Part shown: positions 22,925 through 34,311 of the stretch, piece by piece
Layout of the letters: the number at the start of each line of letters is the position of its first letter
How positions within the stretch are numbered: position 1 is the stretch's first letter
Assembly (NCBI GenBank): GCA_964034945.1
Contig: OZ035963.1
Span: 41,005,090-41,069,089 of the forward strand
DNA: 64,000 nt
Reading direction: 5' to 3'
From: Chrysopilus asiliformis
Taxonomy: Eukaryota > Arthropoda > Insecta > Diptera > Rhagionidae
Program-made: the position numbers and the translations under genes
The notes under the pieces: generated by a model
What the model was told of the DNA's origin: nothing
What the model saw: only the letters and a program-made list of their open reading frames with translations
Databases searched by the model: none

Positions 22925-23085
22925 CGCGTTAATACCGGGCGTTTTCCATTGAACCGGGAGTAGCAACCGCTGTATTGAAGGACTCCAGCCCGATCCTAAG
23001 GGTACATCATTTAAAAATGTCAGTGATATGGCACTTCTTTTATGTAGAGCCTTTAAGAAATAAATTCCAACATCCATCCTCTTTG
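22925..23085 (-). repeat. right arm of inverted repeat flanking the LTR element
   Basis: Mirror of 14718-14905 with frequent mismatches and small gaps, so much older than the LTR element between them. Confidence 0.7.
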
Positions 23086-24861
23086 ATTGCGATCAAAGCA
23101 AAAACAGGCACTGGAGTTTTCAATAGAAGGTAAATTATTTGTTTTTCTGTACACTTACATACTAATTAGACAACTAGGATGCATTTATCCTAGATGCATA
23201 TATTAAGATAAGCGAAATTTTGAGGGGGAAAACCATTTTTATAAAACTATATGAAGTGGTGAAAAAATAGTGGGCAAAAGCGATGTTCGTCAAAAAGAAA
23301 TTTAGTGAAAATTTGAGCCAAATTCTCCACCGTTCCCTATTTATAGCCCTTCATCTCGCCCATCTCCTTACTGGCAAAGTTTCATCCAAAGCGTCCTTGA
23401 AATTTGGAATTACACTGAAAATTGGAAGCGAATCTGTCAAATAGTTCTCTTCGTAAAGCCTTTTGTCTCTCCCTTCCCAACTACAAACTTTCCCTCAACG
23501 TATAATTCCGTTCGGTTTTCCAAATATAATCCAAATATACCGCCAGTTAGAATTAGTTTTCGTGAGAGAATTCGTTTGATGTGTCCTTTTGCGTTGTATA
23601 TTAGTGATAACATGAGCAAAAGCATTTCAATTCGAATAATCTGAAATGACTTTGGCCAAATGGACATTACACAAAACCAAACCAAATCGCCAACTATGGT
23701 TTCATCTCAGCCTCAAAACTTTGAACGAAAAAGATAAGACGAAATACATTTGGGTGTTTTGGCATCAAGTTGTGTGAAAGCCGAAATGCATGACCGCAAA
23801 AAATGAATTTTCACAAACTTAATATGACTTCTACCTTTTTGAATATGAGTACATGTACAAATGAAACTCAGTGACTTTGACTACTCTGAGTTAGTGGCTA
23901 TGACTCGTATAAACCGATGCAATTGATGTGAAAGTATTAGAGTTGTTCAAGCTAAATGAGTTAAAAAGAGGGATTCTTGTTTGAGTTGAGGACTTGAATC
24001 AGGTGATTCAGTGTAGTGATACACTGTTTTTGAACATACCTCTAGATCTCGGTAGTAAAATTCAATAACTGATTGCACTTTTCTGTAAAAATATCGATTA
24101 AAATAAGGTCCTACATTTATAGGGAAATATTTTTGTGTGTGACTCAAAGAATTTAATTTTATTTTGTAGGCTCATTGCTATGTGAAAATATTAATTTCAA
24201 GTCTAGTTACTATTCATTTCGGTTTTTAAGTAGGAAGAAATTACAAATGCTAATCCTTTTTAATTTTTCTTGACAAAATATTCTGGTTGAAAATACAACC
24301 AGAGTAAAAATTAAAATAACATTTAGAACTACTTTATTTTCCAATTGGTTAAAATTACTTTCGATATATTTACCATAAGGCCTGTTCAGATTATATAAGT
24401 ATTTTAGTCTAGTAGCAAGTAATTTAGTAACTAAACTGGTGGGAATATACCGATTTAGTATCAATTTAGTCATACTTGACGAAATCAACTAAAACTCTGT
24501 TCAAACAAAGTGGAATCTGGGCAGATTCAACCGCATAATCCGCGCGAATGCAAACTTTGTGTGTGAACGCCAAAGAAGACCATAGAAAAAGAACCGCGCG
24601 GATTCCGTCTGAAAAGAGTCTAATTCTATTTGATTCTAATTTTTCAGTTAAGTAGCTACTTCCACTTTGTCTCACTAAATAATAAACAAACAACTTACAA
24701 ATCTAAACGTTATTGAATCAAGCCCCATCTTGCTGAAAGCTGCGCCGCTGACAAAAAGCGTGTCGGCCCACAATTCGTCATTGTCATCGGATACAAATAT
24801 TGCGATAAACAAAGTTATGCTGAAAGCTGCGCCATTGTCGAAAAGCGTGTTTGTGTCGTGA
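23086..24861. other. unannotated AT-rich region
   Basis: No domain is recognisable in any frame (the longest are about 80-90 codons). I saw no clear repeat boundary. A near-repeat of GCTGAAAGCTGCGCC...AAAAGCGTGT occurs twice at about 24732 and 24820, just before the LINE ORF. Confidence 0.35.
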
Positions 24862-27816
24862 TTGGACCCAAGCACAACTGCACAAGACATAATTAAGTAT
24901 ATTTCCCAGAAGACTTCTACCTCGGAATCTCCAGTTTCATGCCGTAATATCACGCCAAGAAATCGGAGCCAAGGCACTTCACTTGTTTCCTCGTTCAAAA
25001 TAACAACTTCAGAGAGCATCTTCAAAATTGTTATGGAACCTGATTTTTGGCCTCAACACATTTTGGTAAATGAATTTGTTCCAAATGTGTTGAGGCCAAA
25101 AATCAGGTTCCATAACTTCTCGTCGAAATGTATTGCAGAGTGCTTCAAAAAACGGGATCCCGTTCTCTCCTGTTATTACGCTAACGTGGAAGGACTCCGC
25201 ACTAAATTAAGTACCATATACGTAGGCTCTACTGATTGTGGGTATGATGTGATATGCTTCACTGAGACATGGCTTTCATCCAAAATTTACGATGCTGAAA
25301 TTTTAAATCCGGAATTCAACATTTATCGCCTTGATCGTCATCTTGATGCTGATGCTCCGGTTGGTGGAGGTGTTCTTTGTGCTGTACATCGACGTTTTTC
25401 TAGCTATGAAGTAATGTTGTCAACAGATATTGAAGCTGTCTGCGTTGCATTGGTTCTTCCTAAAAAAACAGTATATTTATATTCCACCTGCTTCTTCGGC
25501 GGGTACGTTCTCTGCGGTTTCCATGGCAATTGATGAAATCGGTGACAAGCTAACATCTAATGATGATTTTTTAATATTTGGGGATTTTAATATGCCAAAA
25601 GTTTCCTGGACGGATTCTTCAACTGATGACTCTTTGTTGCCCGTTCCAACTGGGGCACGAGGGTTCGAAACTGATCTTATAGATAACATATTGCTAACGG
25701 GACATACCAGATCAACTCTATTACAAACAAGTTCGAAAAAACGCTAGATTTAGTGTTTTCGTCGGATGCTAGCTGTACTTCTGTTCATCGAATTTCAACT
25801 CCTTTGATATTTCGAATCTTCACGCTGCTCTCAATGTGATTTTTAAAGGTAGCTGCACTACATTTCCAAGAGATTGTGAACTTGAATGGAATTTTAATTT
25901 TAAAAAATCTGACTTTAATCGTTTGAATATCCTGATCGAGCATTACGATTGGTCCTGTGTGACTGACGAACGTGATATTGATGTCGCAGTGAAGAACTTC
26001 TACTAAATTCTGAATAACTTATTTATTGAATGTGTTCCTTTAACTTCTTTTAAAAATTTGACAACTCAGCCACCATGGTACAATGAGGACATTACTCATC
26101 TGCGCAATATTAAGCGTAAGGCCTGGAAAAAATTTGCCCTATCAAAGTCAACGGCTGATTATGATTCGTATAATACGGCTTGCCTGAATTTTTCATCTCA
26201 GGTTAAAGACGCTTATGACGATTATATCCTTAACTCTGCAGAAAGACTTAAGAGCAATCCTAAGCAATTTTGGAATTTTGTGAACGCAAAACGAAAATCT
26301 GATGGCTTCCCACTGTCCTTCAAATCTAATGATACCTCATCAAGTGATGCTAATACCATCAGCAATCTCTTCGCTGATCATTTCCGTTCTTCTTTTACAC
26401 ATGACACCTGCAACATTCCCAGTGACAGTTTTAAACACTTGACGAACTCTCCTAGCACTTCTCTAGAGATGAAGGATCTTTTTTTATCTAACGATACCAT
26501 TTTGGAATACATCGGTAGACTTGATGATTCCTTGACTTGTGGTCCGGACGGCATCCCCGCTTTCTTTCTTAAAAAGTGTGCACCCTCATTATCGTTCGTT
26601 TTATGTTCTTTATTTAATCGTTCTTTGTCATCTAGTGTTTTTCCTAGTTCTTGGAAGTTATCTCACATCATTTCGCTTCACAAAAAAAGGAAATAAGGAT
26701 GAGGTAAAAAATTACCGACCCATTGCCAAACTTTCTGTAGTAGCCAAGCTATTTGAATCATTAATTTGTGATAGTGTATATTTCATCAACATGGATTTAT
26801 GAAAGGGCGATCGACTACACCAATCTTGTGGAGTTTTCCACGTATTGCATTGACGTGATTGAAAATGGCTTCCAAGTCGATTGTATTTATAACGACTTCA
26901 GCAAAGCCTTCGACAAAATCAATCATAAAATTTTGTTGTATAAACTTAAGAGTCTGAATCCTCGCGGATTTATCAAATGGCTGAAGTCATATCTGCGCAA
27001 CCGCACTCAAAGAGTTATCTTCCGTGGCCAATTTGTCCGCGGAGATGCACAACTCCTCAGGGGTTCCACAAGGCTCGCATATTGGTCCCCTTCTATTTAT
27101 TTTATTTATCAATGACGTCAGCTTCATTTTCAAGTACTCGAAATTTCTTATATTTGCGCACGATGTCAAAATATATTTGGCTATTCGTAATTTAACGATC
27201 CATACTTAACTAAAGCTTTATACGTCACGCTTGTTCGACATATCCTTGAATATGCTATTCCGGTATGGGATCCCTAGTACGACGTTCATGTTAAAGCATT
27301 GAATCAGTCCAGAGAAGGTTTCTTAGATTTGCTCTAAGATATCTTCCCGGGACTGATTGTATGAGGATGCCACCTTACCATTCTCGCCTAGGTATCTTAT
27401 CTCTATAATCTCTTGAAAGTAGGCGACAAAATTTCAAAATTGCTTTCGCCTTTAAAGTTTTATCCGGGACTATGAACTCTCCGGGTCTACTTAATGAGTT
27501 TCGCATTTGTGTTCCTTTTCGGCAACTCCAATCATATAAGCCACTTGTTGTCCATCCTCATCGTACCAACTATGGCCGCAATGAGCCGATTGCATCAATG
27601 TCACGTTTGTTCAATGAAAATTATAATTTAATTGATTATTGTTTGAATGCAAATCAAGTAAAAAACTTATTTCTAAAATGTAGTAATCAGCTCTGTTTTT
27701 TTGATGAAATGATAATAATAAAAAAACGTGTGATTTTTGTGATTTTAAAATTTATTGGTGAATATTTAAAGCATGAGTGTCTTTGGAATTTCAAATCTCC
27801 ACCTTTTGCGGTATAG
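24862..27816 (+). pseudogene. jockey-like non-LTR retrotransposon, decayed
   Basis: In order on the plus strand: the C-terminal end of a LINE ORF1 (SLVSSFKI...FWPQHILVNEFV, about 24990-25080); the endonuclease (YYANVEGLRTKL, VICFTETWLS at about 25180-25280, then IFGDFNMPKVSW at about 25575); an RT-preceding region (PPWYNEDITHLRNIKRKAWKKF, 26066); RT motifs CGPDGIPAFFLKKC, NYRPIAKLS, YNDFSKAFDKINH and GVPQGSHIGPLLF; then a C-terminal HILEYAIPVWDP-like part. At least four frameshifts and several stops break it. The catalytic box reads FAHD instead of (F/Y)ADD at about 27165, so even the RT active site is lost. Confidence 0.85.
25030..25116. repeat. perfect 34-bp inverted repeat (hairpin)
   Basis: 25030-25063 is the exact reverse complement of 25083-25116, with a 19-nt loop. 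The left arm codes for the conserved FWPQHI part of LINE ORF1, so the right arm is an inverted copy of coding sequence, fused to the start of the endonuclease ORF. Confidence 0.95.
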
Positions 27817-28908
27817 CTATAACACATGACCTTTTTATGACATTATTAATTTTCGTCCTCTTGCGTTAAACTCTGTTCATTTTGACAAACCACTCACAAA
27901 TGCACTAACGATCTTATGTCCGAACACTTTTTAGCTACTAGCCACTTGACTAAATACCTCTATAGTCAGAAACCAATTGAAAAACCAAAGATTTCCTTAA
28001 TTTTTTAAATCCTCGAACCGTACACAAAATGCCACTAAAAGTAATTTAAAATACTTTTGGTTAAAATCTATCATAAGGTAAAAATTCAAACTTAACGGAA
28101 ATAGCTATTTCTTACCTGTTCACTTCTAGGTTCAATAGTTATAAAATACCCCAGATATCGCCAAATCGTGTTCCTTTGGTGATCCATCTCTGGACGCACC
28201 GGAGATGAACGAATGGAAAACGCCTAGCGTTAACTACGGAGTTTGTTCTCTGCTTCTCCTACTGACAAAATTCGAAATTGCCGGGAAACAGGATAAAAGC
28301 AGGAGCTTTACAGAATTTTGGGAGAAATCGGAGTATTGAAAATGTCGCAGGATTTGTGTGAAAAAAAACAGGACTATCTTACGAAAACCAGGACATATAC
28401 GAAGCTTATGTATGACGAAAATTGAAAAAGGTAAAATTGCTTATACGGCCGAAAATGTATGGTCGTCAAAGGGTTAATGGCAGATTCGGATTCAGTGACC
28501 CCAAAAAACCCGCAGAACATATTTTTTCCGGAAAATTTGCAGAAAAGGATAATCACGTTATCCTTACAGGACCTTCCGTTATCCTTACAGACTTTTTAAT
28601 GACAGATTCGGAGTCAGCGACCCCAAGAAACCCCAGAATAGATTTTTTTCCGGAAAATTTGGAGAAAAGAATAATCACGTTATCTTTACAGGACCTTCCC
28701 TTATCCTTACAAGGACGAAGTAGAGAAAATATTGTATTGTCATCGGACTTATATAAGTGTACAAAATTTCAAGTGAATCGGATGAGTGGAAGTGGGTCAA
28801 AATTTGATTGCAAGATTTGATCTGACAGACAGACAAACAGACAGACACGAAGGCAAGCTAAATAAAAGCTTTTAAAAATGATTTTTTTATATAAATAATA
28901 GTTTTTTT
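27817..28908. other. noncoding region with repeat fragments
   Basis: After the LINE tail I see no gene. Two similar blocks at about 28485-28590 and 28600-28710 share GATTCGG(A/T)(T/G)TCAG(T/C)GACCCCAA and GGATAATCACGTTATCCTTACAGGACC-type text, i.e. an imperfect duplication of about 110 bp. At 28150-28205 a 50-bp stretch resembles the reverse complement of about 14515-14565. Confidence 0.4.
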
Positions 28909-29450
28909 ATACCCGTATGGTGAAACCAAAGGGTATATTAACTTTGCCTTACCGTTTGTAACGCCAAGATCCCGTCATCGCACAAAAAAATGAATTACAC
29001 CAGTGTGTTTAGAATGATGAAAAAAGTTGAATTTAGCATGTCCGTCCGTCTGTCTGTCCGTCCGTATGTCTGTGGCGCGGATTGCGGGCGCACGGATTGA
29101 GCTACAGACTTGAAATTTAGCACAGGTCCGTTTTTCGTAAAATGCGAGGCTAAGTTCGTTAATGGACAAAAATGGCCCATTAGGGGGGGTACCCCCCATA
29201 CGAACGAAAACGTTTTTTGCGAATATCTCAAAAACGGTGCATCTTATCAAAAAAGTGCAAGAACAAAAGTTGTTTAGAACATGATTCTACATTAAAGTTC
29301 CATACATTAAAATCCAATTGGAACAAGTTTTAAAAAAATCTTATTGGAAAGTTTGACTTCAAAGTGGAATTTTGATACGCCGTTCAATTAAATCACCATA
29401 CGGGTTTTCAATAATTGCCAGATTGGCAATTATAGCTTTTGTTATGTTTC
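28909..29450 (-). repeat. R-family TIR repeat, reverse copy
   Basis: Near-complete copy from ATACCCGTATGGTGAAACCA to GCTTTTGTTATGTTT, with the internal GTCCGTCCGTCTGTCTGTCC tract, GGGGGGGTACCCCCC block and the ATTGCCAGATTGGCAAT palindrome. Confidence 0.78.
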
Positions 29451-30279
29451 AAATATCATTTTATTTTGAGGAACTGTGGCATCACAATTTTTGTATTGTA
29501 CTGTAGCCACTTTATCAATCAGATTATTTTAGAATCGATCGTTTTGACCATTCTATTTCAGAGATGTCAAAGTTTCTTTCGTCATCAACCACCTTGAGAA
29601 TATCCCATCATTGCAGAAGAACTGCAACAATGAAGTGACTATGTTTAAAAATATAAGAAGTAAAAAAAATGTGCGGCCGGTAAAATTGTTTGAAAACAAA
29701 CAAACTATGAGTCGTAGGCGGAAATTCTCACATATTTAGGGTTAAATATAATCTTCAATTGACTTTATGCTAATATCAACCCCCAAAAATTTCAAATCAA
29801 TACCGGAGTCGGTAGCTATCTGTTTGGTAACCCCATACTGTACTAGCAATTGGGTTCCAGAAATGGTTTCCTCTTCTAAAAAAAGCTTTCTGAGGTTGAA
29901 GTGAGAAACAAATGAAACAAACATTACCATTAGATAGCACACAATTTTCAAAGTACAATATATTATGCTCAATGAAAAATCGGCAAAAGAAAGATATTGA
30001 AGTCACCTCCCAGGCACATACATACACTACTTGCATTCATCGATCTAAGTCGATGGGTGTATTACCTGTGCGGAGCATTTCAAGCGATCTTAATACATTT
30101 TTTCTAAGAAAGGTAAAAGGTGGGTGAAATTGAAAAAATGAAACTATTTATTTACAAAGCTATGAAACAGACAAAGCTATGGTAGAGATAGTCTTAGACG
30201 CCAGTTTGAATCACATCTACAAAAATTATATCGGTTCAACTTAATTTTAAAACCAAAATAGTAAAAATTAGAGACTTAC
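29451..30279. other. probable intron or 3' flank of the copper-transporter gene
   Basis: It lies downstream (minus strand) of the Ctr1-like exon. I looked for the C-terminal exon (MxxxM-like and GxxxG membrane segments) in the minus frames and did not find it, so either the intron continues past this point or the gene is truncated. Confidence 0.35.
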
Positions 30280-30518
30280 TGCACTGTTTGAGACGGATTA
30301 CTTTGTGCTTCTTCGGTTGAAACACCTTTTTCTGGGATAGCAACAGGTCGATATTCCAGTAAATTGTAGGTTTTCCAAAACAGATACTCTCGATAATATT
30401 TAAGCCCTTCATATAACGCAGCCATTACAAATATTATGAACATTGATCCTAATAAGCCAGGAATAGTACTTATCTGCCATGGTTCGAACAGTATTTTTTC
30501 GTTATAGCCAAAATGGAA
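30280..30518 (-). CDS. Ctr1: Ctr1-type high-affinity copper transporter, one internal exon
   Basis: The exon encodes about 79 residues: FHFGYNEKILFEPW, a first transmembrane segment (GLLGSMFIIFVMAALYEGLKYYREYLFW) and a cytoplasmic loop. ALYEGLK and the preceding FHFGYN.. ILF are signatures of the CTR copper-uptake family, which imports Cu(I) across the plasma membrane as a trimer. Splice signals support an exon: TTTTATTTCAG precedes 30518 and GTAAGT begins at 30279. It is phase 0 at its start and ends after two bases of a codon. The upstream exon (methionine-rich ectodomain) and downstream exon (second and third membrane segments) are not visible. This is the only clear host gene segment in the window; it could still be an isolated fragment. 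Confidence 0.85.
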
Positions 30519-30887
30519 CTGAAATAAAAAAGGTGACAAGTCAATTAAGAATTATAAGAACACAAGTGTAATTAGTAGAAACTGGAAGTTAATGTAAAAT
30601 CATATTCTTCTGTTTGGTCGCTTTACACAATTGAGTCTTCGGCCAACTCGATGCATGAGTTTTTTAAGAAAAATTGCATCATTTTGATTGTCCCTTTTTT
30701 GAAGTGAAAACTTCTTTAGCGCCGTTGTGAGTGATTTCAAACTCGATGAAACGAAAAAGCGACAGTAAAAAGAGATAGGATTTTTTAGCCTGCGAGAAAA
30801 TGAAATAGAATACAGATGGGTGCCGGTCAATTTATCGTAAACACGGAGGTGTGGGAGGGGAATGGAAGGGGAAGGGGAAGGGGAAGG

Positions 30888-31943
30888 GGAAGAGGAAGAG
30901 GAAGAGGAAGAGGAAGAGGAAGAGGAAGAGGAAGAGGAAGAGGAAGAGGAAGAGGAAGAGGAAGAGGAAGAGGAAGAGGAAGAGGAAGAGGAAGAGGAAG
31001 AGGAAGAGGAAGAGGAAGAGGAAGAGGAAGAGGAAGAGGAAGAGGAAGAGGAAGAGGAAGAGGAAGAGGAAGAGGAAGAGGAAGAGGAAGAGGAAGAGGA
31101 AGAGGAAGAGGAAGAGGAAGAGGAAGAGGAAGAGGAAGAGGAAGAGGAAGAGGAAGAGGAAGAGGAAGAGGAAGAGGAAGAGGAAGAGGAAGAGGAAGAG
31201 GAAGAGGAAGAGGAAGAGGAAGAGGAAGAGGAAGAGGAAGAGGAAGAGGAAGAGGAAGAGGAAGAGGAAGAGGAAGAGGAAGAGGAAGAGGAAGAGGAAG
31301 AGGAAGAGGAAGAGGAAGAGGAAGAGGAAGAGGAAGAGGAAGAGGAAGAGGAAGAGGAAGAGGAAGAGGAAGAGGAAGAGGAAGAGGAAGAGGAAGAGGA
31401 AGAGGAAGAGGAAGAGGAAGAGGAAGAGGAAGAGGAAGAGGAAGAGGAAGAGGAAGAGGAAGAGGAAGAGGAAGAGGAAGAGGAAGAGGAAGAGGAAGAG
31501 GAAGAGGAAGAGGAAGAGGAAGAGGAAGAGGAAGAGGAAGAGGAAGAGGAAGAGGAAGAGGAAGAGGAAGAGGAAGAGGAAGAGGAAGAGGAAGAGGAAG
31601 AGGAAGAGGAAGAGGAAGAGGAAGAGGAAGAGGAAGAGGAAGAGGAAGAGGAAGAGGAAGAGGAAGAGGAAGAGGAAGAGGAAGAGGAAGAGGAAGAGGA
31701 AGAGGAAGAGGAAGAGGAAGAGGAAGAGGAAGAGGAAGAGGAAGAGGAAGAGGAAGAGGAAGAGGAAGAGGAAGAGGAAGAGGAAGAGGAAGAGGAAGAG
31801 GAAGAGGAAGAGGAAGAGGAAGAGGAAGAGGAAGAGGAAGAGGAAGAGGAAGAGGAAGAGGAAGAGGAAGAGGAAGAGGAAGAGGAAGAGGAAGAGGAAG
31901 AGGAAGAGGAAGAGGAAGAGGAAGAGGAAGAGGAAGAGGAAGA
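30888..31943. repeat. (GGAAGA)176 satellite-like microsatellite
   Basis: 176 uninterrupted perfect 6-bp units, 1056 bp, preceded by (GGGGAA)-type variants at 30860-30887 and followed by GGGAGG variants. Open frames on both strands are artefacts of the 6-bp period (poly-Glu, Arg-Gly, Lys-Arg and, on the other strand, poly-Ser). The purine-only strand could form triplex DNA. Confidence 0.97.
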
Positions 31944-32060
31944 GGGAGGGGGAAGGGAGAAGGGAGAAGTGGTAGGAGGGGGGTAGGTGGAGGGAGGGAG
32001 TGGAGAGAGGAAGAGATACATTACTGATGTTTCGTCATACATTGCAATATATACTATATA

Positions 32061-32698
32061 TTAGGGTGGATCGCTTTCCTTTTTTCTCGGATTTCGGAAA
32101 CGAAGGGGGTGGAAAAGTTGTGAATTGATATAAAAACAAATTGTGGAAAGTTTCAGCTCGATCGGAGGTCATCTTCAGTTTCCGCTTTGCGTTTGAAAAT
32201 TCGGCATAACAGTGTGTATGCGCTAGGTGAATTTCTATGTATTTCACAAATTTTCGCTAATCATTTTTGCTGTGATCACCCGGATTTCGCCGTGTAGAGG
32301 CATTTGTAATTCGAAATCCTTTTTGTATTTTAATTTTTTTTTGTTTTATTTTTTTTTTGTAATATTTTTTGGTTAATTTTTTTCAAAATTTTATTTTGTT
32401 TTAATTTTTTCAAACTTTTTTTTTGTTTTAATTTTTTTTAATATTTTTTTGTTTTTTTTTTTGTTATTTGTTAACTAATTCAAGCTTTTTTGGAAATCCT
32501 CCTTGGTTTTGGTGAAAGTTGAAATTTTTAGTTTAATGGCAGATTTTCAAAATTTCAAATGAAAAGCGGAAACTGAAAATGACCACCGATCGAGCTGAAA
32601 TTTTCCAAATTTCATTTTTGCATATATTCACATCTTTTCCATACCCCCCGCTGTTCACATTTCCACATTTTTTTTGTTCGAGCCGCGATCCACCGTAA
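32061..32698. mobile_element. foldback element with long imperfect TIRs, TSD TA
   Basis: TTAGGGTGGATCGC at 32061-32074 is mirrored by GCGATCCACCGTAA at 32685-32698, with TA on each side. The inverted similarity continues inward for roughly 190 bp (for example TTTCAGCTCGATCGG versus CCGATCGAGCTGAAA). The centre is T-rich with runs of T and TTTTAATTTT repeats. Non-coding. Confidence 0.75.
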
Positions 32699-32708
32699 TA
32701 TATATATA

Positions 32709-33642
32709 CAGTGGAATCCGGTTATAACGACCTCCAAGGGACCAACAAATCTGGTCGTTATATCCGGTTGTTCGTTATAACCGATTCATAGTTTTAAAGG
32801 TTTTAAAATACATGTGTGAAGTTCTAAAATACAAAATTTTTGATGCAAATCGTCCGTACATTAAAAAATTAAATTTATTTAATTTTTCTGCAGATATTGA
32901 GTAAGCTTTGTTTGTTTGGATTTTTGGTGCAAGAACTCCTTTTCAATTTTCTTTTCAATTCTTAGCACAGCTTCTTTTGAAATCTCATCAAAAATGTTAT
33001 TGAATAATAGGAATGAACTCAATGTCGTAATACCCCGAAGTGCTTCATTGACTGAAAGTATGACACAACCTGTTTCTGAAATTTTCACCCGATTTTAAAA
33101 TTATGTATTGTGATGCATAAAACATTATTTACCAGTAGTATCTTCTTCATCTTTTTCCTCGATACTAAATTGTCGCCTTTTAGCATTCATTGTGGAATTC
33201 ACAGTATAAACTACGAAATAAACTGAATTAACACAACGTAGATGCACAAAATTTTGACATAACTGATTAGGGGAATTCCGGAAAAGTTCCAACTTTCATT
33301 TAATGACTTAAGCAAATGACGTTTAGAAGTGCAACAAGTTTGCAAATTGGGCAAAAACTAGGGTATCTGACATAGCGGCCGATTTAGAACATTTGTTAAA
33401 AACTTAATCTACCAGATTTTGATTTTTTTTCTATGAGATCTTAAGTTTCGGTCGTTATAAACGATATTTTTTTCTGTTTTCGTAGAAAAAGGGGTCGTTA
33501 AAGCCGATATGTCGTTATATCCGGTGTCGTTATAACCAATACCAAAACGCACAGTCTTATGGGCTCTGGCCGGGACCTAAGAAATGCGTCGTTAAAGCCG
33601 GTATGTCGTTATAACCGGTGTCGTTATAAGCGGATTCCACTG
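32709..33642 (-). mobile_element. pogo/Tigger-like element, TSD TA
   Basis: CAGTGGAATCCGGTTATAAC at 32709 is mirrored by GTTATAAGCGGATTCCACTG ending at 33642, both flanked by TA. CAGTGGAA..CG(A/T)(T)ATAACGA-type ends with TA target sites are typical of the pogo branch of Tc1/mariner. Internal copies of GTCGTTATA(A/T) occur near both ends, as in Tigger subterminal regions. Length 934 bp with only the end of a transposase left. Confidence 0.82.
32879..33088 (-). pseudogene. C-terminal remnant of pogo-like transposase
   Basis: A 69-codon frame: NEALRGITTLSSFLLFN...IEKKIEKEFLHQKSKQTKLTQYLQKN. The helical segment followed by a basic KQTK..(D/Q)YL-type tail resembles the extreme C-terminus of pogo/Tigger transposases. 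The CENP-B-like DNA-binding and DDE domains are missing. Called mainly from its position inside a pogo-like TIR pair. Confidence 0.5.
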
Positions 33643-33746
33643 TATATATATATATATATAAAAAAATTGTTTTACGATAAATTGTTCGTGATAAAATTGT
33701 TCACGATAAATTGTTTACGATAAATTGACGGGCACCCGATTGGACC

Positions 33747-34147
33747 ATAATAAATCAGTTATAGCTGTGGCAATTTACATTTCTCCCAACCAATCAATAA
33801 ATACAATTATTGAATTTATCCACGATAATTTACTAAAGTACACACCAGAAATATCGGGGATTCTTAAAAAGATTACGATAAAATTCCTATGATTTTAAGT
33901 GGAAATTTTAATGTGAATTTTGCATTGGATACAGCGCTCTCTTTGATTGAGTTCCTCAACACAACACCAAATTAAATTTAAAAATGTGCTCTTGTCGCAC
34001 TGAATCGACAACAAGATCGAAAACAGTAATTGACGCTGTATTTCAAAGATATATTGATCAAACCCAAACCAAAGCATTCATTTTATACTTTAGTTATCAT
34101 AAGCCGCTCGTGTCATTTATTGAAATTGAACACAAAGAGTCTGAATA
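33747..34147 (+). pseudogene. EEP-nuclease-like fragment of Helitron/Pif1-linked protein
   Basis: Plus-strand frames with two shifts read NKSVIAVAIYISPNQSINTI, then IPMILSGNFNVNF, then ESTTRSKTVIDAVFQRYIDQ...YFSYHKPLVSFI. The order 'SP', 'GDFN'-like, 'T...IDxVF' and a terminal Y(H)(R/K)P is that of the endonuclease-like domain found, from memory, at the end of insect Pif1-helicase-like proteins of Helitron-type elements. No helicase motifs are seen nearby. Degenerate and non-functional. Confidence 0.5.
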
Positions 34148-34311
34148 AAAATGTAATATAACTTTTGAACTTGGTACCAATATTATAAAAAATAAACGCT
34201 ATAACTATCCCACTCCTGATACCGCATTCGTCTCATTCTCTCGCTGTTTAGTTTTCCTAAGGTTTCACTTCTACCGCGTGTGCATTGCACACACATGTGT
34301 TTTTTTTCATA

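Larger units (their letters stand above)
30818..33737. mobile_element. TIR element (GGGTGCC...GGCACCC) with nested inserts
   Basis: GGGTGCCGGTCAATTTATCG at 30818 is mirrored with one mismatch over 25 bp at 33713-33737. Both sides carry GAT (30815-30817, 33738-33740), a 3-bp target duplication. The right end holds extra (T)TTACGATAAATTGTT repeats. The interior holds a hexanucleotide array, a foldback element and a pogo-like element, leaving little sequence of its own and no transposase. Confidence 0.7.

Noticed and set aside
29742..30036. C-terminal exon of the copper transporter
   Set aside because: The minus-strand frames there lack the expected second and third membrane segments and the cysteine/histidine tail.
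30600..32042. Very long poly-Ser, Arg-Gly, Lys-Arg and poly-Glu ORFs of 370-480 codons
   Set aside because: They are produced by the perfect GGAAGA hexamer on both strands; any frame through it is open. No domain, splice or start context supports a gene.
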